Positions 24,981-37,950 of a DNA stretch of 64,000 bases are shown here, one piece after another. The notes under the pieces are model-generated. The model ran no database searches. It was given only the letters and a program-made list of their open reading frames with translations, and had not been told where the DNA came from. Source of the stretch: Acheta domesticus (lineage: Eukaryota; Arthropoda; Insecta; Orthoptera; Gryllidae); assembly GCA_031308135.1 (NCBI GenBank), contig JAHLJT010009355.1, forward strand, positions 6,447,217-6,511,216, given 5' to 3'. Both the position numbers and the translations under genes were made by a program. How positions within the stretch are numbered: position 1 is the first letter of the stretch; every line of letters begins with the position of its first letter.

Positions 24981-27900
24981 CCTTCGACGAACAACGAACA
25001 AAATTCAGTATTGTTACCAACCAGTGAATAGGACACGTGATTTCTTGCGTTTGTCGAAAATGACGACTTTCGGTGCAACCAAATAATGCAAGCTTGAATT
25101 CAATACCAATCATTATATTTTCACGTCTTTTTATATAAATTTTCTGTTAAACCAACAAATTTGTGAAGAACAGAAAACTAGAAGTGTAAAAATCCTCTGG
25201 GGTATTTAGCGTTGTAAAAAGCAACTGAAGGAAGGTGTGAAGCAAGAACAAAGCGGAGAAGAAAATTAAATCAATCTCATGTTATGGAACGATCCCCTCC
25301 GACAGAAGGGTGCCACCGCAAACAGCCCTGACCCGTCCTAGCGCTCGTTGCGAGGCCTCAACCGTTGAAGCCACTCGGGAGATTGCCCGGCGCACCGCAC
25401 TGCACCGCACACAAGAACGAGAGAAGGGAATAATTGATAGGGGAGGAAGGGGAGGCGAAGTAACTCTGGTGGAAAGTGAAAGAGAAATGTGATGAAGATT
25501 CAGCGAAACGAATTGATGCTTCCGCGAAACCACGTCTAAAAGTGAAGAGGTTCTCCGAATAGAAAGAAGCCAGAATGGAAAACAGAATTTGAAAATACCA
25601 GACTGCAAATTGGAGACAGAACAAAGGAATGAACTCAATTTTCTAATAAAAATTAATGACTGTCTTTGATTTCAATATAAGTGCCTTTTGTGATGGCATA
25701 CGTTACATGATATTAAAAAAATTAAATTATTTTAAGATTTTTGTATGTCTGATTGTGTGGTATAATTTCTGGAACGTCTAGACTGACATCGCTGAGGTTT
25801 TCATTGAAAGGCAGAGTGGCTTTGTCGGACGCAACCGCTACAGATTTCAAATTATTATTTTACTGCACTCTTATATTAAAAAGAACCTTTGTTTTTCATA
25901 CAAATCTAGAGATTTATTCCCTTATAACGAACTTTTTTACTCGTGACTTTCAAAACGAAAAGATTCTGTCTACATGAGATTTCGTAAAAATTACCCGTAT
26001 CTCCCTTTTCTACACCTTAGAGAAAAATTTAATTAAGCACTCTGCGTGTTTTGAAAATATCTCGAATAGTGAGTAAAACCCCGAAAGTAAATTAAATATT
26101 CCTGGAAGCCCATAATATTTTCTACGAAATGCATTTTCGTTGATTCCAATAGCACAATTAGGTTCAAAGTAATTGAAAGTCACCAATGTTACCGGACGTT
26201 TGCGAGAGTATGCAATAATTCGTCTATTTAAAACTGTTCACTGGAACTGCCACTTGCAGGAGCCACTTTAACCTCGGTAAAAACTACTTTGTCCCTTCGA
26301 GGGATCAAATCCCGCCTCTCAAAAAAATTGTTTCGTCCCCCATAACCTAAAGAAATAATTACCACACATCTCACTCTACATCTTGTAACCCTCTTGCCCA
26401 ATGACTGATAACATTAATCACAGCCGTCGTAGTGGGATCCAGTGAGGATGTCCTCGCTCAGAAATAGGAGTATGGCCCGCTAATTTGTAGTTACTCGTTC
26501 CTTTAGGCCACCGAAGTGCATCCATCAATTATATTATTTAAATAAAAGCAAACACTCTCCTGTAAGTGGCAATACCACTGACCTCTGGTTCAATGGCAAA
26601 AAAGAACGATGGAGGTAGCAACGATGATTGTAAACCTTGTATGGCGTGGAGGAGCGGGGAGGGGTGACAAAGGGGCAAGACTGGCAAAGTGAAACGGAAT
26701 AAAATGGGCCGGGACATGGTTAGGCGGATGAGGGCAAGGTAGTGCTTTACAGCATATACGGGAATTCAATCCATGTTTTTTCTAATATACGATCGTGATT
26801 AATACTACCGGACAACGCACGGTACTTCAGAGAGTCAAACAGAATAAAAGCCACGTAATGGGTCGAATACAAGAGTCGAAGTGGAAAAGGGGAGAACGAT
26901 GACAAAAGAATAATACTTCCATGTTTTCTTAAATAAAGGAAACAAAAAGTAAATCTAAAAGTTAATTACCCACAAAAACCTAATGGAAAACAATTACCTT
27001 CTAAACGAATTTCAATTGATATCCTCATTCAGAAACGATCTACACACTTAGAACATTCTTCTCTCCAATTCCACGCCACATTAGATATCCAATCCTGGCT
27101 GAAACGTGTAGTCACTTAACACTTCGTAATTAGTTCGTAATGGAGTTCTATGTGTTTCTGGAATCAGCTTTTATATTCACTTTAAGGCAAATTTGCCGAT
27201 GAAAATTACAAAAGACAGAAATAAAAGAAGAATACTGAATAAATATCTGGGAGATGTAACAAATCTGCGATAAAAATATGTTTGTGGAGAAAAATGAATA
27301 CAGGAGAGTTCGGAGAAAAAACTTATCACAAAGAGAATAGTAGATTGGAAGAAGACTGGCATTGAGTGGAGGAAGGAGGGATGCCTTCAGAACGCGTGAC
27401 AATGTAAGTCAGGCTCAAACTGGTGTCACTGTTCTGCAGAATGTAGCAACAGCAAAAAGAAGCTAGTGGATTAAGAAAAACACCAATAGAGTGTTGTTAG
27501 AGGTTACTGAAAAACGTTTCAAACTTCCTCAGTTAAAGGGCAAACGCTGCGATAAAATGCTGACTGAGGCCTGCATGTAAACTAAAACACACTTTCATCA
27601 TCTTATAACTGTGAATGGGATTTTATTATGTCTTTACTGTTCTTCTCTCGTAAAGAGAAGACTTGTTGAAACTTGTACGAAGCCATTCAAATCTTGATAA
27701 TAATATGAAGCAACTCATCGCCATTGTCTTCAGTAAACAATATGTGTCCTGTCCTACTAACTATGCAGCATTTCAATTTTAGTGTTATTCTGATAGCTCT
27801 GACCCTTCATTAAGACATTGTAACCCTTTATAAAGAGATATATAACAATTTGTGTTTGGGATTTAAGTATGACATATAAAATAAGATAATCGAAGTAATG

Positions 27901-28450
27901 TGCACAACACTTTATGCTCTTAAGTGAAACAGTTTGGTGTGCAGAAATCCTAATTTCGTGCATTAAAATAACACCTTTGTAAAAACTGATCGAGAGGAAT
28001 TGCACGCAGAGTTCACTTTTCAGCCTATCATTCGAAAGGATCATAAGCTTAACTACTTATCAAACACTATACATTGATGATTGAACAATGCTTGTAGAAT
28101 ACACCACTTACTACTCCATCGGAATGAATTGATTATCTTTCAAGACATGCCAACAGATTGAAGACGTGAGAGATTACAGAGATATTGAGGGTTATTTGAT
28201 GTTAATAGACCTTCCCTACAAGCGTTTTTCGTCTGTTAGTACTACTATCATCGTTCGTCGTTTAAAACACTTAATGAAGCCCAGGATGGCCGTCAAAAAT
28301 AGTCTAGGATTGTAAAGGGAAACTGAGTCAAGTTTCCACGGTAATGCACGTACACCCTATGCTGTAGAACAGTGATCCAACATAAAACAAGATTCAAAGT
28401 GTAGTATTCTCAAAAAAAAAATGTTCGTTTGATTTGAACTCGTATATACA
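24981..28450. other. AT-rich spacer, no gene seen
   Basis: A GC-richer patch at 25,290-25,460. No exon, RNA gene or tandem array was recognised. Confidence 0.5.
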
Positions 28451-29960
28451 CGCTGCCCGCTGTCAGATCCCCAGCATCACGTGACCCAACAGCCTGAACC
28501 GCCACAGCGGGAAGTGACGACTGTTGTGGCGAGCGCGGACGGAGAAGGCGGCGGCGGCGGCGGTTGCGAGGGAGGGGACTTCACGGGCGGGATGAGCCGC
28601 CGGCCCGCCCCCGCCCCGCCCCGCCTCGCCCCCGCCTCTCCTCTCCCCGCGCCGCCCGCCAGAGCGAGCTCCGACGGTCGATACAGTCACGGCTAAATAT
28701 AGCCCACCGCCGCACCCGGGGCGAACTGCTTTCCACCCAACCCACCCAGCCCCCGCCCCACCCCCCGCTCCCCTTCGCGACGGCGCCGCCCGCACCGCTC
28801 CCCAATCGTACTCTTCCGCCCTGGCCCGCTCCGCTCCGCCCCTCCCCGCTCCTCCCCTCCCCACCCACCACTTCCATTCATGGCGGCGCAGCCCGCACCG
28901 CTCCTACTCGTACCCCGTACGTCGCCTTGTCCCGCTCCGCCCCCGCTCCTCCCCGCTCCGCCCCGCCCCACCCCGCCCCGCGCCTCCCTTCTCCGCCCAT
29001 TCACTCGCCAACCAACCTCTTCCAAAGTCGTCACCCTTCCCCACTCCCATTCCATTCAGATCGTCGCCACCGGTGCCCTCACCAAGTCCCGTCCCTCCCA
29101 GCCTCGTCACACCTCGACCCACCTTGCTCCGCCTCGCTCCACCCATCCCCTCCCCGCCCCGCCTCTTTCCGACGTCGCCACACCTCATTCACCCCTGTTC
29201 TTTAGGATCCCGCCCACCAACATCTCGGACTGTTTTGCCTTGCTCCACCTTGTCACACCTCGCCCTAATGCACCCGTTGCACCCAACCCCTCCCTTTCGC
29301 CTCCCCGCCCCCGCCCTCCCCCGTCTCACTCCGCCCAGCACCGCTCCGCCACGCGCCGCCCCGCCACGCGCCGCCCCCGCCCCGCGCCGCCCCGCCCCGC
29401 GCCGCCCTGCCCTCGCTGCCCCGCGCCGCCCCGCGCCGCCCCGCCCCGCGCGGCCCCGCACCGCTCCGCTCCGCCCCTCACCGCTCCCGCCCCGCGCCGC
29501 CCCGCTACGCCCCGCGCCGCCCCGCCCCACGCCGCCCCGTCCCACGCCGCCCCGCCCCACTCCGCCCTTCGCCGCTCCTTCCCGCGCCGCCCCGCCACGC
29601 CCCGCGCCGCCCCGTCCCACGCCGCTCCGCCCCGCTCCGCTCCGCCCCGCTCCGCTCCGCCCCGTCCCACGCCGCCCCGCCCCGCTCCGCCCTTCGCCGC
29701 TCCCTCCCCGCGCCGCCCCGCTACGCCCCGCGCCGTCCCGCCCCACGGTTCCCCGTTCCACGGCGCATCTTCGCGCGTCCGCTCGCTCTCTTGCGGCCGG
29801 CGTGGCGCGGCGCGGCGTGGCGCGGCGCTGCGCGCAACGAGGTGGCGCCGGCGATTGCGCCAGCCAGGGCAGCGGCGACTTCGCGGCCGGCCACTGCGAG
29901 AGATCGAGATAGGTGACGATCGATTCGGCCCGGGCGCAGATGCTCCGGCCGACGGAGACA
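28451..29960. other. 1.5-kb C-rich CpG island
   Basis: Strand-asymmetric, C-rich on +. It is built largely from degenerate CGCCCCGC / CGCTCCGC / CACGCCGC pieces (29,330-29,750 most regular). Long open frames on both strands (up to 380 codons) are compositional. The distal end (29,760-29,960) is CpG-rich but non-repetitive. Confidence 0.65.
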
Positions 29961-31184
29961 AAGTAATTGGAGCGCGACAAGGCGGCGGAAGAATTACGGA
30001 CGAGATTCTCTCTTGTACGTAGCAGTTGGTTCCGAGAACAAGTTTTACACATACTTTCAGAATTTTCACAAGAAAGGTTTCGGCTGGCTACAGTCAGGTG
30101 TATTGTTTGTGGTTTTTTTCCTTACGTCTCTTCTACTTTAGTACGACATATCTTGTGTTGCTTGATGATTATTTTGCTTAAGAGTATTTGAAGGAATATT
30201 GAATAGTCAAGTGTTCTTATGCAGCTGTGAAATGACTGAAACTTCTCCAAACTGCGAACACACAGAGCACACAAATTAGCAAGAAAAAACTAGTTTTTGA
30301 TGTCCCTGGCAGTTTGTTTGTACTCAGATGAATGAAGTATTGATCGCAGTAAATTCTGTGATGAAAGTAGTTTCAGTTTGTATCAATATATTCTTACAAC
30401 TCATATAAACGATTGCTCATAAATTCTCATGATTCTGAAAGCTAGCCATTCAGAATTAAAATGCCTATAATTCCTGATATTCTCCTAGACTTTACGTATT
30501 TGAAGAATGTGATGTTGAATATCTCATTTAACATGGGAATTTCCTGCGACATTTACAGGAGATATATTTTCATATTTGGTTATTTTTGTATTGCAGTTAT
30601 TTTACTTGTTATACCTGAGATAAGAGTAATGATTTCAAAGAAACACCTGTACATCGCACTCGGAAAAACTTATGGGAATGCGCCCTACTGAAACTTTTCC
30701 TCTTCTTAGTGTCATCAAATGAATAATTTGGATATTCTAATAATTACTAAATGCACTGATGGTGACAACTGTTCACACTACTGAAAAGTAACTGGATATA
30801 TTACCATTATAGCGTGAACGGAAAGCAATGCCAACAGATTGAAATTATTAATTATACATTTTTGGAAAAAGTCACGACTTCCGTTGATATTACTCAACAA
30901 ATATTCATATTTTTTTAAATATTTTACATGACATCAAATAAGATAGAAATTGCTTTGAAATACAAATGTTCGGCTTTAATATTGGAGGTGTATAACTGGT
31001 TCGAAAAATATTTGAACTTTTACAACTAATTTTTTTATAATAATCGGAAATATACCATATTTATAAATGCGCAATTCGACTAAAAGCTTTAAGGGAACCA
31101 TTGGTATAACATCACATCCTTTCTTACTTGATGATTGCTTTCAAAATTTGTCATTGAGCAAGAGATTTCATTCAGAAAAAAACC
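29961..31184. other. AT-rich spacer, no gene seen
   Basis: Nothing recognised. Confidence 0.55.
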
Positions 31185-31745
31185 TTCAATATTGTAGCTA
31201 TAGGAAGACGAGGAAAAGATTTTGAACGTTCGCAACTATTCCAAAATTCAGATATTTCAACGAAAATGATATCTACGCCATTTTTAAGGGTTCTTTACCC
31301 TATCCGTTGAAAAATATTAATCAAAAAATTTGGAGCCACTTTTAGGAAAACTTGGAAAATATTGTTAAGGCTTCATTTAAAGTACTACTAAAAAACAAAA
31401 TATTCGTTTCAAACTCGTGGGGTCACGAGTTCTTGTAGATAGCCTATGGAATGTAAGTTTTAAAGGAAACCTTCTGGATGGTTAGGCGCTACAATTTACC
31501 AATGTCGAGGTGAACTGGGGACGGAGAGACGCACAGACAGACGTTTTGCCGTCATTTGATTGTGAAATATCAAGGACCCAAAAAACGTGGATTCTGACTA
31601 CAGAAAGTATTAGATGTTGTAATTTACTACACGTAGGAACAAGAGTTTTTCAGTTTTTCGTCACCAGGTTCGACAATAGTTTTTGTGTCAAAAAATTGCC
31701 TTCTTCCGCCGCTGTATAACAATTCTTTCTCCTTACTTCACAAAC
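31185..31745 (+). repeat. Dispersed repeat family M, second copy
   Basis: Matches the complement of 11,583-12,075: TTGTAGCTATAGGAAGACG at 31,192, GACGTTTTGCCGTCATTTGA at 31,542, TATCAAGGACCC, GTGGATTCTGACTAC, TTTTTCGTCACCAGG. The middle is longer and diverged. DNA after it (to about 32,000) has a CATACAGACGAGCAGACATACAGACATC tract (two 14-base halves) that may belong to another repeat. Confidence 0.7.
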
Positions 31746-32136
31746 GCAATAGGACAAGACATTAAACATTTTCGGCCATTTTTTTTCGGAAAATGTTTGA
31801 AAATGTCTCAAGGGCTTCGTGTGAAGTGACATCAAATGAAAAATTTTAATGATCTCCGACACGATTAGATCTTCTGTCGTATTTACCATGCTTGAGCAAT
31901 GCGTGACACAAGTCATACGTACACATACAGACGAGCAGACATACAGACATCTCGATTTTGGGGTACAAAATTGCGTGGAACTCTTCGTCACCTATATCTT
32001 AATCATCTTTGAAACAGCACTTATGGACTTAAATTGACATATGTGCGAAATTACAACACAAAATAACTTTAAATATGGATTTCATGGCCGAAAATTCGAG
32101 ATCGAATTGTTGAGGATGATTCCAGTGCTCTTCACC

Positions 32137-32668
32137 GAGAGAGGTGGCTCAGTGCAACATGATGTCACTGCCTCTGACCGAGAGGGCCTAGGTTCGAGAC
32201 CCGGCGGAGGCAGGATATTTGACACTTGTCGCCAAGGTCGAATTATGTGGCTTGTCAGGAGGAGAATCCTAGCGGCCGGCTGCCTCCGATCGGTAGTTTT
32301 CCATGGTTTCTCCGATCAACACCACGCGAATGCTGGAGTAGTATTCTAAGAAACGGGCCACGGACAGCGCACGATTTTTCCTTCCTCTTCCTTGTCCTAT
32401 CCCTTGCGGGCCCGTATACACACACACTTACACTAACATGCACTACACTACCATACATGCCAGGTTGGGGGACATAGAGCTTGTCCCGCTGGTGGGAGAT
32501 ACGTGGTTAGGGAAATCCCGCTAGTCCACGGTAGGTCGGCGCCAGATCTTGCCATCCAGCGGGGGAAGATCGCCGCGACCCCCACCCCCCGATGAAAAAG
32601 ACATGCACTACCCTTACGGGACTAATGCACCCGGTGACGCGCCCGGAATCACTAACAATCAATGAATC
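32137..32668 (+). repeat. SINE family S, best-preserved copy
   Basis: Head GAGGTGGCTCAGTGC fits a pol III A box, and GGTTCGAGACCC at 32,191-32,202 fits a B box, at tRNA-like spacing. Then comes a family-specific body (GATCGGTAGTTTTCCATGG, CTTCCTCTTCCTTGTCC, GTAGGTCGGCGCCAGATC). The tail is ACGCGCCCGGAATCACTAAC followed by AATCAATGAATC. Length is about 530 bp, long for a SINE, and no coding capacity is seen. Confidence 0.85.
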
Positions 32669-34721
32669 TAATACTTTTCCTTCCATTACGATAGTATCAG
32701 GACCAAAACTAATAAAAGAAGGACCACGATTTAACGACTAGGAATTCACTGAAACAAATACTGTATGGAATTAAATGTACCGCATGAAATGGGTCACTGA
32801 ACGGAGCTTTTAAAAAACTGCCTACCCGCGATTGAGCGGGTGCGGTATTTCATTAGTATGCATCAATGTTTTCGAGTAATAAAGTTGAATGCATTAGTAT
32901 CTCACACAAAGTACCTTCCGTACGACTGGATGATGCATTTATATTCCGTGTCTGTGCAATTCAAAAGCTTTCCCGAGATCTGGGGTGAGCTTTTAATACA
33001 CATCTGGTAAAATTTGAAAAATAAGGTATATTATAAATATTAAAAAATCTCCGTTTAAAATAATTTAACATGTAATACAATGATTACCGAATATTCGATA
33101 TTATTTCTCAGTTTTTACTTCTCGCTTTGCTACGTAAACACAGAATGTTTTGTAATACTGTCCCGAAAATCGGCGTTTTTTCGGATATTCAGGGATATTC
33201 GATCTTCCAAAATTTGAGATGTAACAACAAACAATAAATTGCGCAATTCCGAAAACTTTCAAGCAAAATTTTCTGAAAAAAAGTCAATTTGTTCTCAATA
33301 ATTTCCGAACTATAAAAGTGTTCATTTATCTATGAGATTCCGAAAGCCTCGTTTCAATTTAAGTCTTAGGTGTCCAGAATTCGGACAAAATGTTTAAAGT
33401 GGGGTGTTTTTTTATCAAACAAAAATATAAAATATTAACTTTACAATAACTAGAAGGGAATCAGTGTTTTAACAGAAATGTCTTCATAATAGTCTGTTCT
33501 CACATTTTGTGTCCAGTAAGTAAATTGTAAGGAAAATTTTAATTATGGGTGTTTATGCATTGATTGGAAAATTTTTATATTCTTATAATACTTACAGTTT
33601 TAAAAATTAGGTATCATTATGTATCCAAAAATACGGAGAAGTAAATGCAATTTCGAACACTTTCCTGGGCACGCGAACGCTGGCATAAGCGAGAAATGGA
33701 ACGCAAACGAGAATATCCCCTTTCTGGCATTCTGGCCTCACTTTAAGCCAGCAGCTGATTACGCATTTCCCACATTTTGCTTTCCTGTCGGCATTTGACC
33801 CGAACATGAATTTTCATTGAAGGATTACCTCGTGCGTTGAACCACACCTCTCTGCCCGTTTGCCAATAATTGGCAGGTTGGCAGAAGGGTGTGGTTTCGA
33901 ATTATTCAAAACCGTTTGAGAGTAACCTACTTGAAGTTTCATTACTCATTCTAACCACCAAACTTTTACTTTTTGGGCAATGTTGCAAACACTGGAAAAT
34001 GTCGGTTTCCTACATTTCATTGATCATAACAATTACCTGCTGAATAGTCCCTGTAGTAAAATAATGGTTAAACCTGGTAAAAAACCGTTTAAATTGTTTA
34101 AAATCGTCCTTGAGTATACGATGCCTTAACTCATTAATGCCTAGTCATCACAGTTAAAATCGCCACAAACATAAGTCATTTTAGATTCTTTCCTGACATT
34201 TATTTGAATATTTTTCATAAAATATTTCCTGAGTTTAAACTAAGTTGTAGGAGACTTTTTTTGTATTTTTGTATAAACAAGCTTAATTTTAAAAGAAAAT
34301 CTTTCAATCCCGCAGCGTTTATTTGCTGCAAAAATATATTTATTCTTTCAAAATGTAATCACATATGTTCATTCATCTTTGTGAATTATATAGTAACGGC
34401 AAGTCATTAGCCAGCTGCATTATCTAGGACTCCCTTATTTGTGGTGTTTTCATAAAAGGATTTTGAGGGCCGGGAGATGTGAACTTAATTGAAGAGAGTC
34501 CAAAAGGCCGAATTCACGTATGCAGTTAGAATGGCTTAATGACCTGACGTTTTGGAGAAAAATCCAATTAAAAATCTCGCGCAACCGTTGAAGTGACTTG
34601 ACTGAGCAGAACCTGTGAAATTGAAAAGGAAACAGTGATAGCAAGCCTGACCAGAGCGCTAGAGATGTTTAAAGAAATCCCCATAGGACACTTTTCGGTG
34701 TATTTCGACTAATTAATTAAA
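32669..34721. other. AT-rich spacer, no gene seen
   Basis: A short imperfect hairpin lies at 33,840-33,896 (arms start AACCACACC and end GGTGTGGTT, about 21 of 27 pairing). No gene was found. Confidence 0.55.
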
Positions 34722-34925
34722 CGACGGGTGTGTCTGGTATCAAATATGTATTGTACGTACTTAAGATCTTTTCGATAGCCTAACTAATTTCCTCAGAGCA
34801 GAACTTCGTTCTGCAGAATTTCGTTTTCCGCCCAGACGCTGCAAGATAGCTCTGAGGATGATAGTTATGCTATCGAAAAGATCTTAAGTACAATACATAT
34901 TTGATACCGGACAACACCCGCCTTT
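34722..34925. mobile_element. Fold-back MITE, about 200 bp
   Basis: Arms of about 55 bp, 34,725-34,781 and 34,869-34,921, are inverted copies (GTATCAAATATGTATTGTAC, then CTTAAGATCTTTTCGATAGC). The centre has a further palindrome (GCAGAACTTCGTTCTGC). No coding capacity. Confidence 0.85.
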
Positions 34926-35079
34926 TATTCATTATTAAATAGGTATCTACATTACAGCAGTTATATTAATTAGTATTTCGACTAGTTATTAATTCTAACA
35001 TTAGGAAGACCAGTTTGTTTTATCAACCATTTCATACAATTAGTGGCCGCTTTAAGAAAAGTGATCCATTTCCCAGCAA

Positions 35080-35290
35080 GCAGCCAGATGTCACGGCCGA
35101 GAGCGCTTTGTGTCTCGGTGTCCGCCGGCAGCCCCCGAAGGGCGACGGCGAGTCCCCAAAGCCTCGTCCTCTGAGGAGGCGCTCGCCGCGCTCCGCCAAC
35201 AGAATACATAATTCGGCGCCAACGTCAGCGGCCAGCAGATCGCCGCGAGCCCCAGCGACGGGACGGCGAGACGGCGCCTCGAGTGGATAA
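35080..35290. other. Short GC-rich island
   Basis: CpG-dense 200-bp block between two fold-back elements. It could be regulatory. No exon is supported. Confidence 0.45.
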
Positions 35291-35398
35291 CAAACAGCGC
35301 ATAGGATGATAGTTGAAAGACTCAATGATGACCACATGTGGACTGTTTCGAAAATTGGGCTAATGAAAAGACTGTTATAATAATATTAATAATAGTAG

Positions 35399-35532
35399 TT
35401 TATGCAATTAGTTTATAATGTTAAGCTTTATTGCATGAGTACAAATTTAAAAACTCGCTCCTAACGTCGCTCGTTTTCAAAACATGTACTCATGCAATAA
35501 AGCAACATTATAAACGAGTTGCATACGCTGTT
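35399..35532. mobile_element. Fold-back MITE, about 135 bp
   Basis: Arms GCAATTAGTTTATAATGTTAAGC..GCATGAGTACA and their inverted copy at about 35,483-35,527 (TGTACTCATGCAATAAAGC, then AACATTATAAACGAGTTGC). The spacer is about 40 bp and itself partly palindromic (CTCGCTCCTAACGTCGCTCG). Confidence 0.8.
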
Positions 35533-36594
35533 TTTTGTATGACAGCATTATAAATTTATAAGAGAATGAAACTTAAATTTGCGAAGAACTTTCCTGTGAC
35601 GTGTCAGGTATTTGACATTTGTACAGGAAAACTGTGGTAAGCTGCTCGTTTACCTCTACCTCCCCCTAATTATCTCGCTACGGTTGGCTGAATGTGTGAT
35701 CATTCGAGCCGTAAAATCTAATACGTCATCATTGTCGTAACATTATTTATTTATTAGGCATTATTAATTGACAATTATAGTAGATGCGCCCGGAGACACT
35801 AAACAATCAACCCTAAACGTCCAAATCAAAAGTTGAACCTTTGATCTTCCAAAGAAACGCGCTCGAACCGCTTCGTCTACGCAGGCTGCAAAACACAGCC
35901 ACAAATAGAAAAAAATATTTTAAAAAATAGTTTAATTTTATTCTCAGAAAAAGCATAGAAATGCTAATGAATATATAAAGACAATATATGATAACCAAAC
36001 AGAATAATAAAAAATGTAAAAGTAAAAAGTGTTCAAAGCTGAAAATGAAAGGACACTTGTGCATTGGAAAAATTAATTAAATATAAAACAAAGAAGGTTT
36101 TAATGAGTAAAAGGAACGTAAAAGAAGAAGAGCAGAGCATTAAAGAATAATTTTAATGGCAAAGTAAATGAATTCCTCGAGAGGACACTAGTGAACCGTA
36201 AATTAACTGTAAAGGGACCTCATTAGAAAAACCACATCTACAGCTTAATGAAAATAATACAAAGAAAACTGACAAAACTAATTGAAAAGTACGGAATGAG
36301 AGATAACATGACGAATTGAAGCACGGTGAATTGAGAACCAAACTAAAATAAAACTTACAAAACGACCCCCTGGTGGATAAAGTGCTAGTTACGATAAACA
36401 TAGCGAAGATAAATGATCGATAAAGAGTGCAGATAAAGTGCTTATTTACCACGTTTGTACACGCTGAGGCACACTTTATGGATTTAAAAAAATACATTTA
36501 CATCACCGTAAAATGGGTATATTTTTTACTTTTGTAATTGTTGTTGTCAATACTTATTTATCTTGGCACTATTTAACGCCTAATCAATAGATTC
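35533..36594. other. AT-rich spacer with a SINE S tail fragment
   Basis: At 35,785-35,813 a short piece (TGCGCCCGGAGACACTAAAC) matches the 3' tail of family S. Otherwise no gene or repeat was recognised. Confidence 0.5.
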
Positions 36595-36960
36595 GAGCTA
36601 AAGGACAGGGGCGGAATTGTGCAGAAGGCAACTCAGCACGAGCGAATGAATACATCGGGGAATCCGACAGCGAATAACACAGGGCGGCCGCAAGAGAGCG
36701 CGCGCGCAAGGGTCAGAGAGCAGCAACACTTCGCTATAATTGAACGCCAACACGAGCGCGCGCGCCCGGCGATCTCTGCAAACTGACCGCCCCACGAGGT
36801 CACTTAAGGTAATTAGCAAACTACACTCCGCAAATGAATAAGTGCGGCTCGCCCAGACGCGCCCACGCGAGACGAAATCAAAACAAGAGCAGCCGGAGAG
36901 AGCGCAGAGCAAAGCGAGCCGCTTGAAAAGACGCAAAATAAACAGCCGACGAAACAATGA
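36595..36960. other. CpG-rich island with CG alternation
   Basis: CpG-dense with GAGAGCGCGCGCGCAAGG and CGAGCGCGCGCGCCCGG tracts near 36,695 and 36,755, able to adopt Z-DNA. It is 3.7 kb upstream of the GTPase coding start and could be a promoter or enhancer. That is inference only. Confidence 0.45.
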
Positions 36961-37129
36961 GCAAAACTCAATTTTCTCGCTAAATATAAGACATTAATCC
37001 CCGCTCTTGAGCCCGTTAGCAAATATAATTCATGTCTCCTGAATGAGTCATTTTCCGCTTTGTTTTAATAACCGTTTCCGGCGTGAATGTCAAGAAAGAA
37101 GGCAAAAATGAAAAGAAGCGGGAAGTAAG

Positions 37130-37950
37130 AAGATGCGTTCAAAAAGACTGAGCCGGAGCAGAAAATGGAGTGAAGGAAAGTTTGTGCCGTCTCTAGGTAC
37201 AGGCACCAGCGTAACGTCCAGTGGATTTTCTTTCCCTTGTGGCCCACTCCCAGTCCCCGTCCCCTCCCCACTTGAGCCTCGTCCCGCTCGTTTCGGACGT
37301 GGCCCGGGCGCGCCCTGCCCCGCTGAGGACAGGACGGCGCGGCGCGGCGCCGCTGCGCTGCCCCGGTGGCCTTTTGTTCTCCCGGGCGGGCGGGCGGGCG
37401 GAGGGGTGGGTCGTGGCGGGGCGCGCGGGGCCGGGGTAGGCTCGCGACGAGGTGGAGGAGGCGGGGCGAAGAGTGGCAATGCGGGGCGGGACATGACAGA
37501 GCAGAGCAGGGCAGGGCGGGGAAGGGTAGGGAAGGGCGGGGTGGGGTGGGGTGGGGCGGGGCAGGGCGGGGAAGGGTATGGCAGGGTGGGGTGGGGCAGG
37601 GCAGGGCGGGGCAAGGTAGGACGGGGGTGGGGAGAAAAGGGGCGGGGCGGGGCAGGGAAGGGCGGGACTGGGATGGGCAGGGCGAGGCGGGGCGGGGCGG
37701 GGCAGGGCGAGGCGGGGCGGGGCAGGGCGAGGCGGGGCGGGGCGGGAAAGGCAGGGCGGGGCGGGGCGGGGCATGGTAGTGCAGGGCGGGGGCGTGGCGG
37801 GGAGAGGAGGAGCGGGGCGGAGCAGGGCAGAACGGGACGGGACCCCCCTGGTCTCCTCGCCTTCCACCCTCTCGCGCCCTGAGGACCGGCGACGCGCGGC
37901 AATTAGAAGCAACTGTGCGGTGGCCACGAGAGAGCGACGGCGACACGCAG
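37130..37950. other. G-rich island, candidate regulatory region
   Basis: From about 37,480 to 37,830 the + strand is almost wholly GGGGCGGGGCAGGGC-type sequence with high G-quadruplex potential. Long open frames on both strands are compositional. It is the GC island nearest the GTPase gene on its upstream side. Confidence 0.6.

Noticed and set aside
28564..30069. Several long open frames on both strands (up to 380 codons)
   Set aside because: Compositional effect of a C-rich island. Overlapping frames on both strands stay open and none has a domain.
32137..32215. Possible tRNA gene
   Set aside because: A and B boxes are present, but no cloverleaf with an acceptor stem can be drawn and the same head recurs in several SINE copies.
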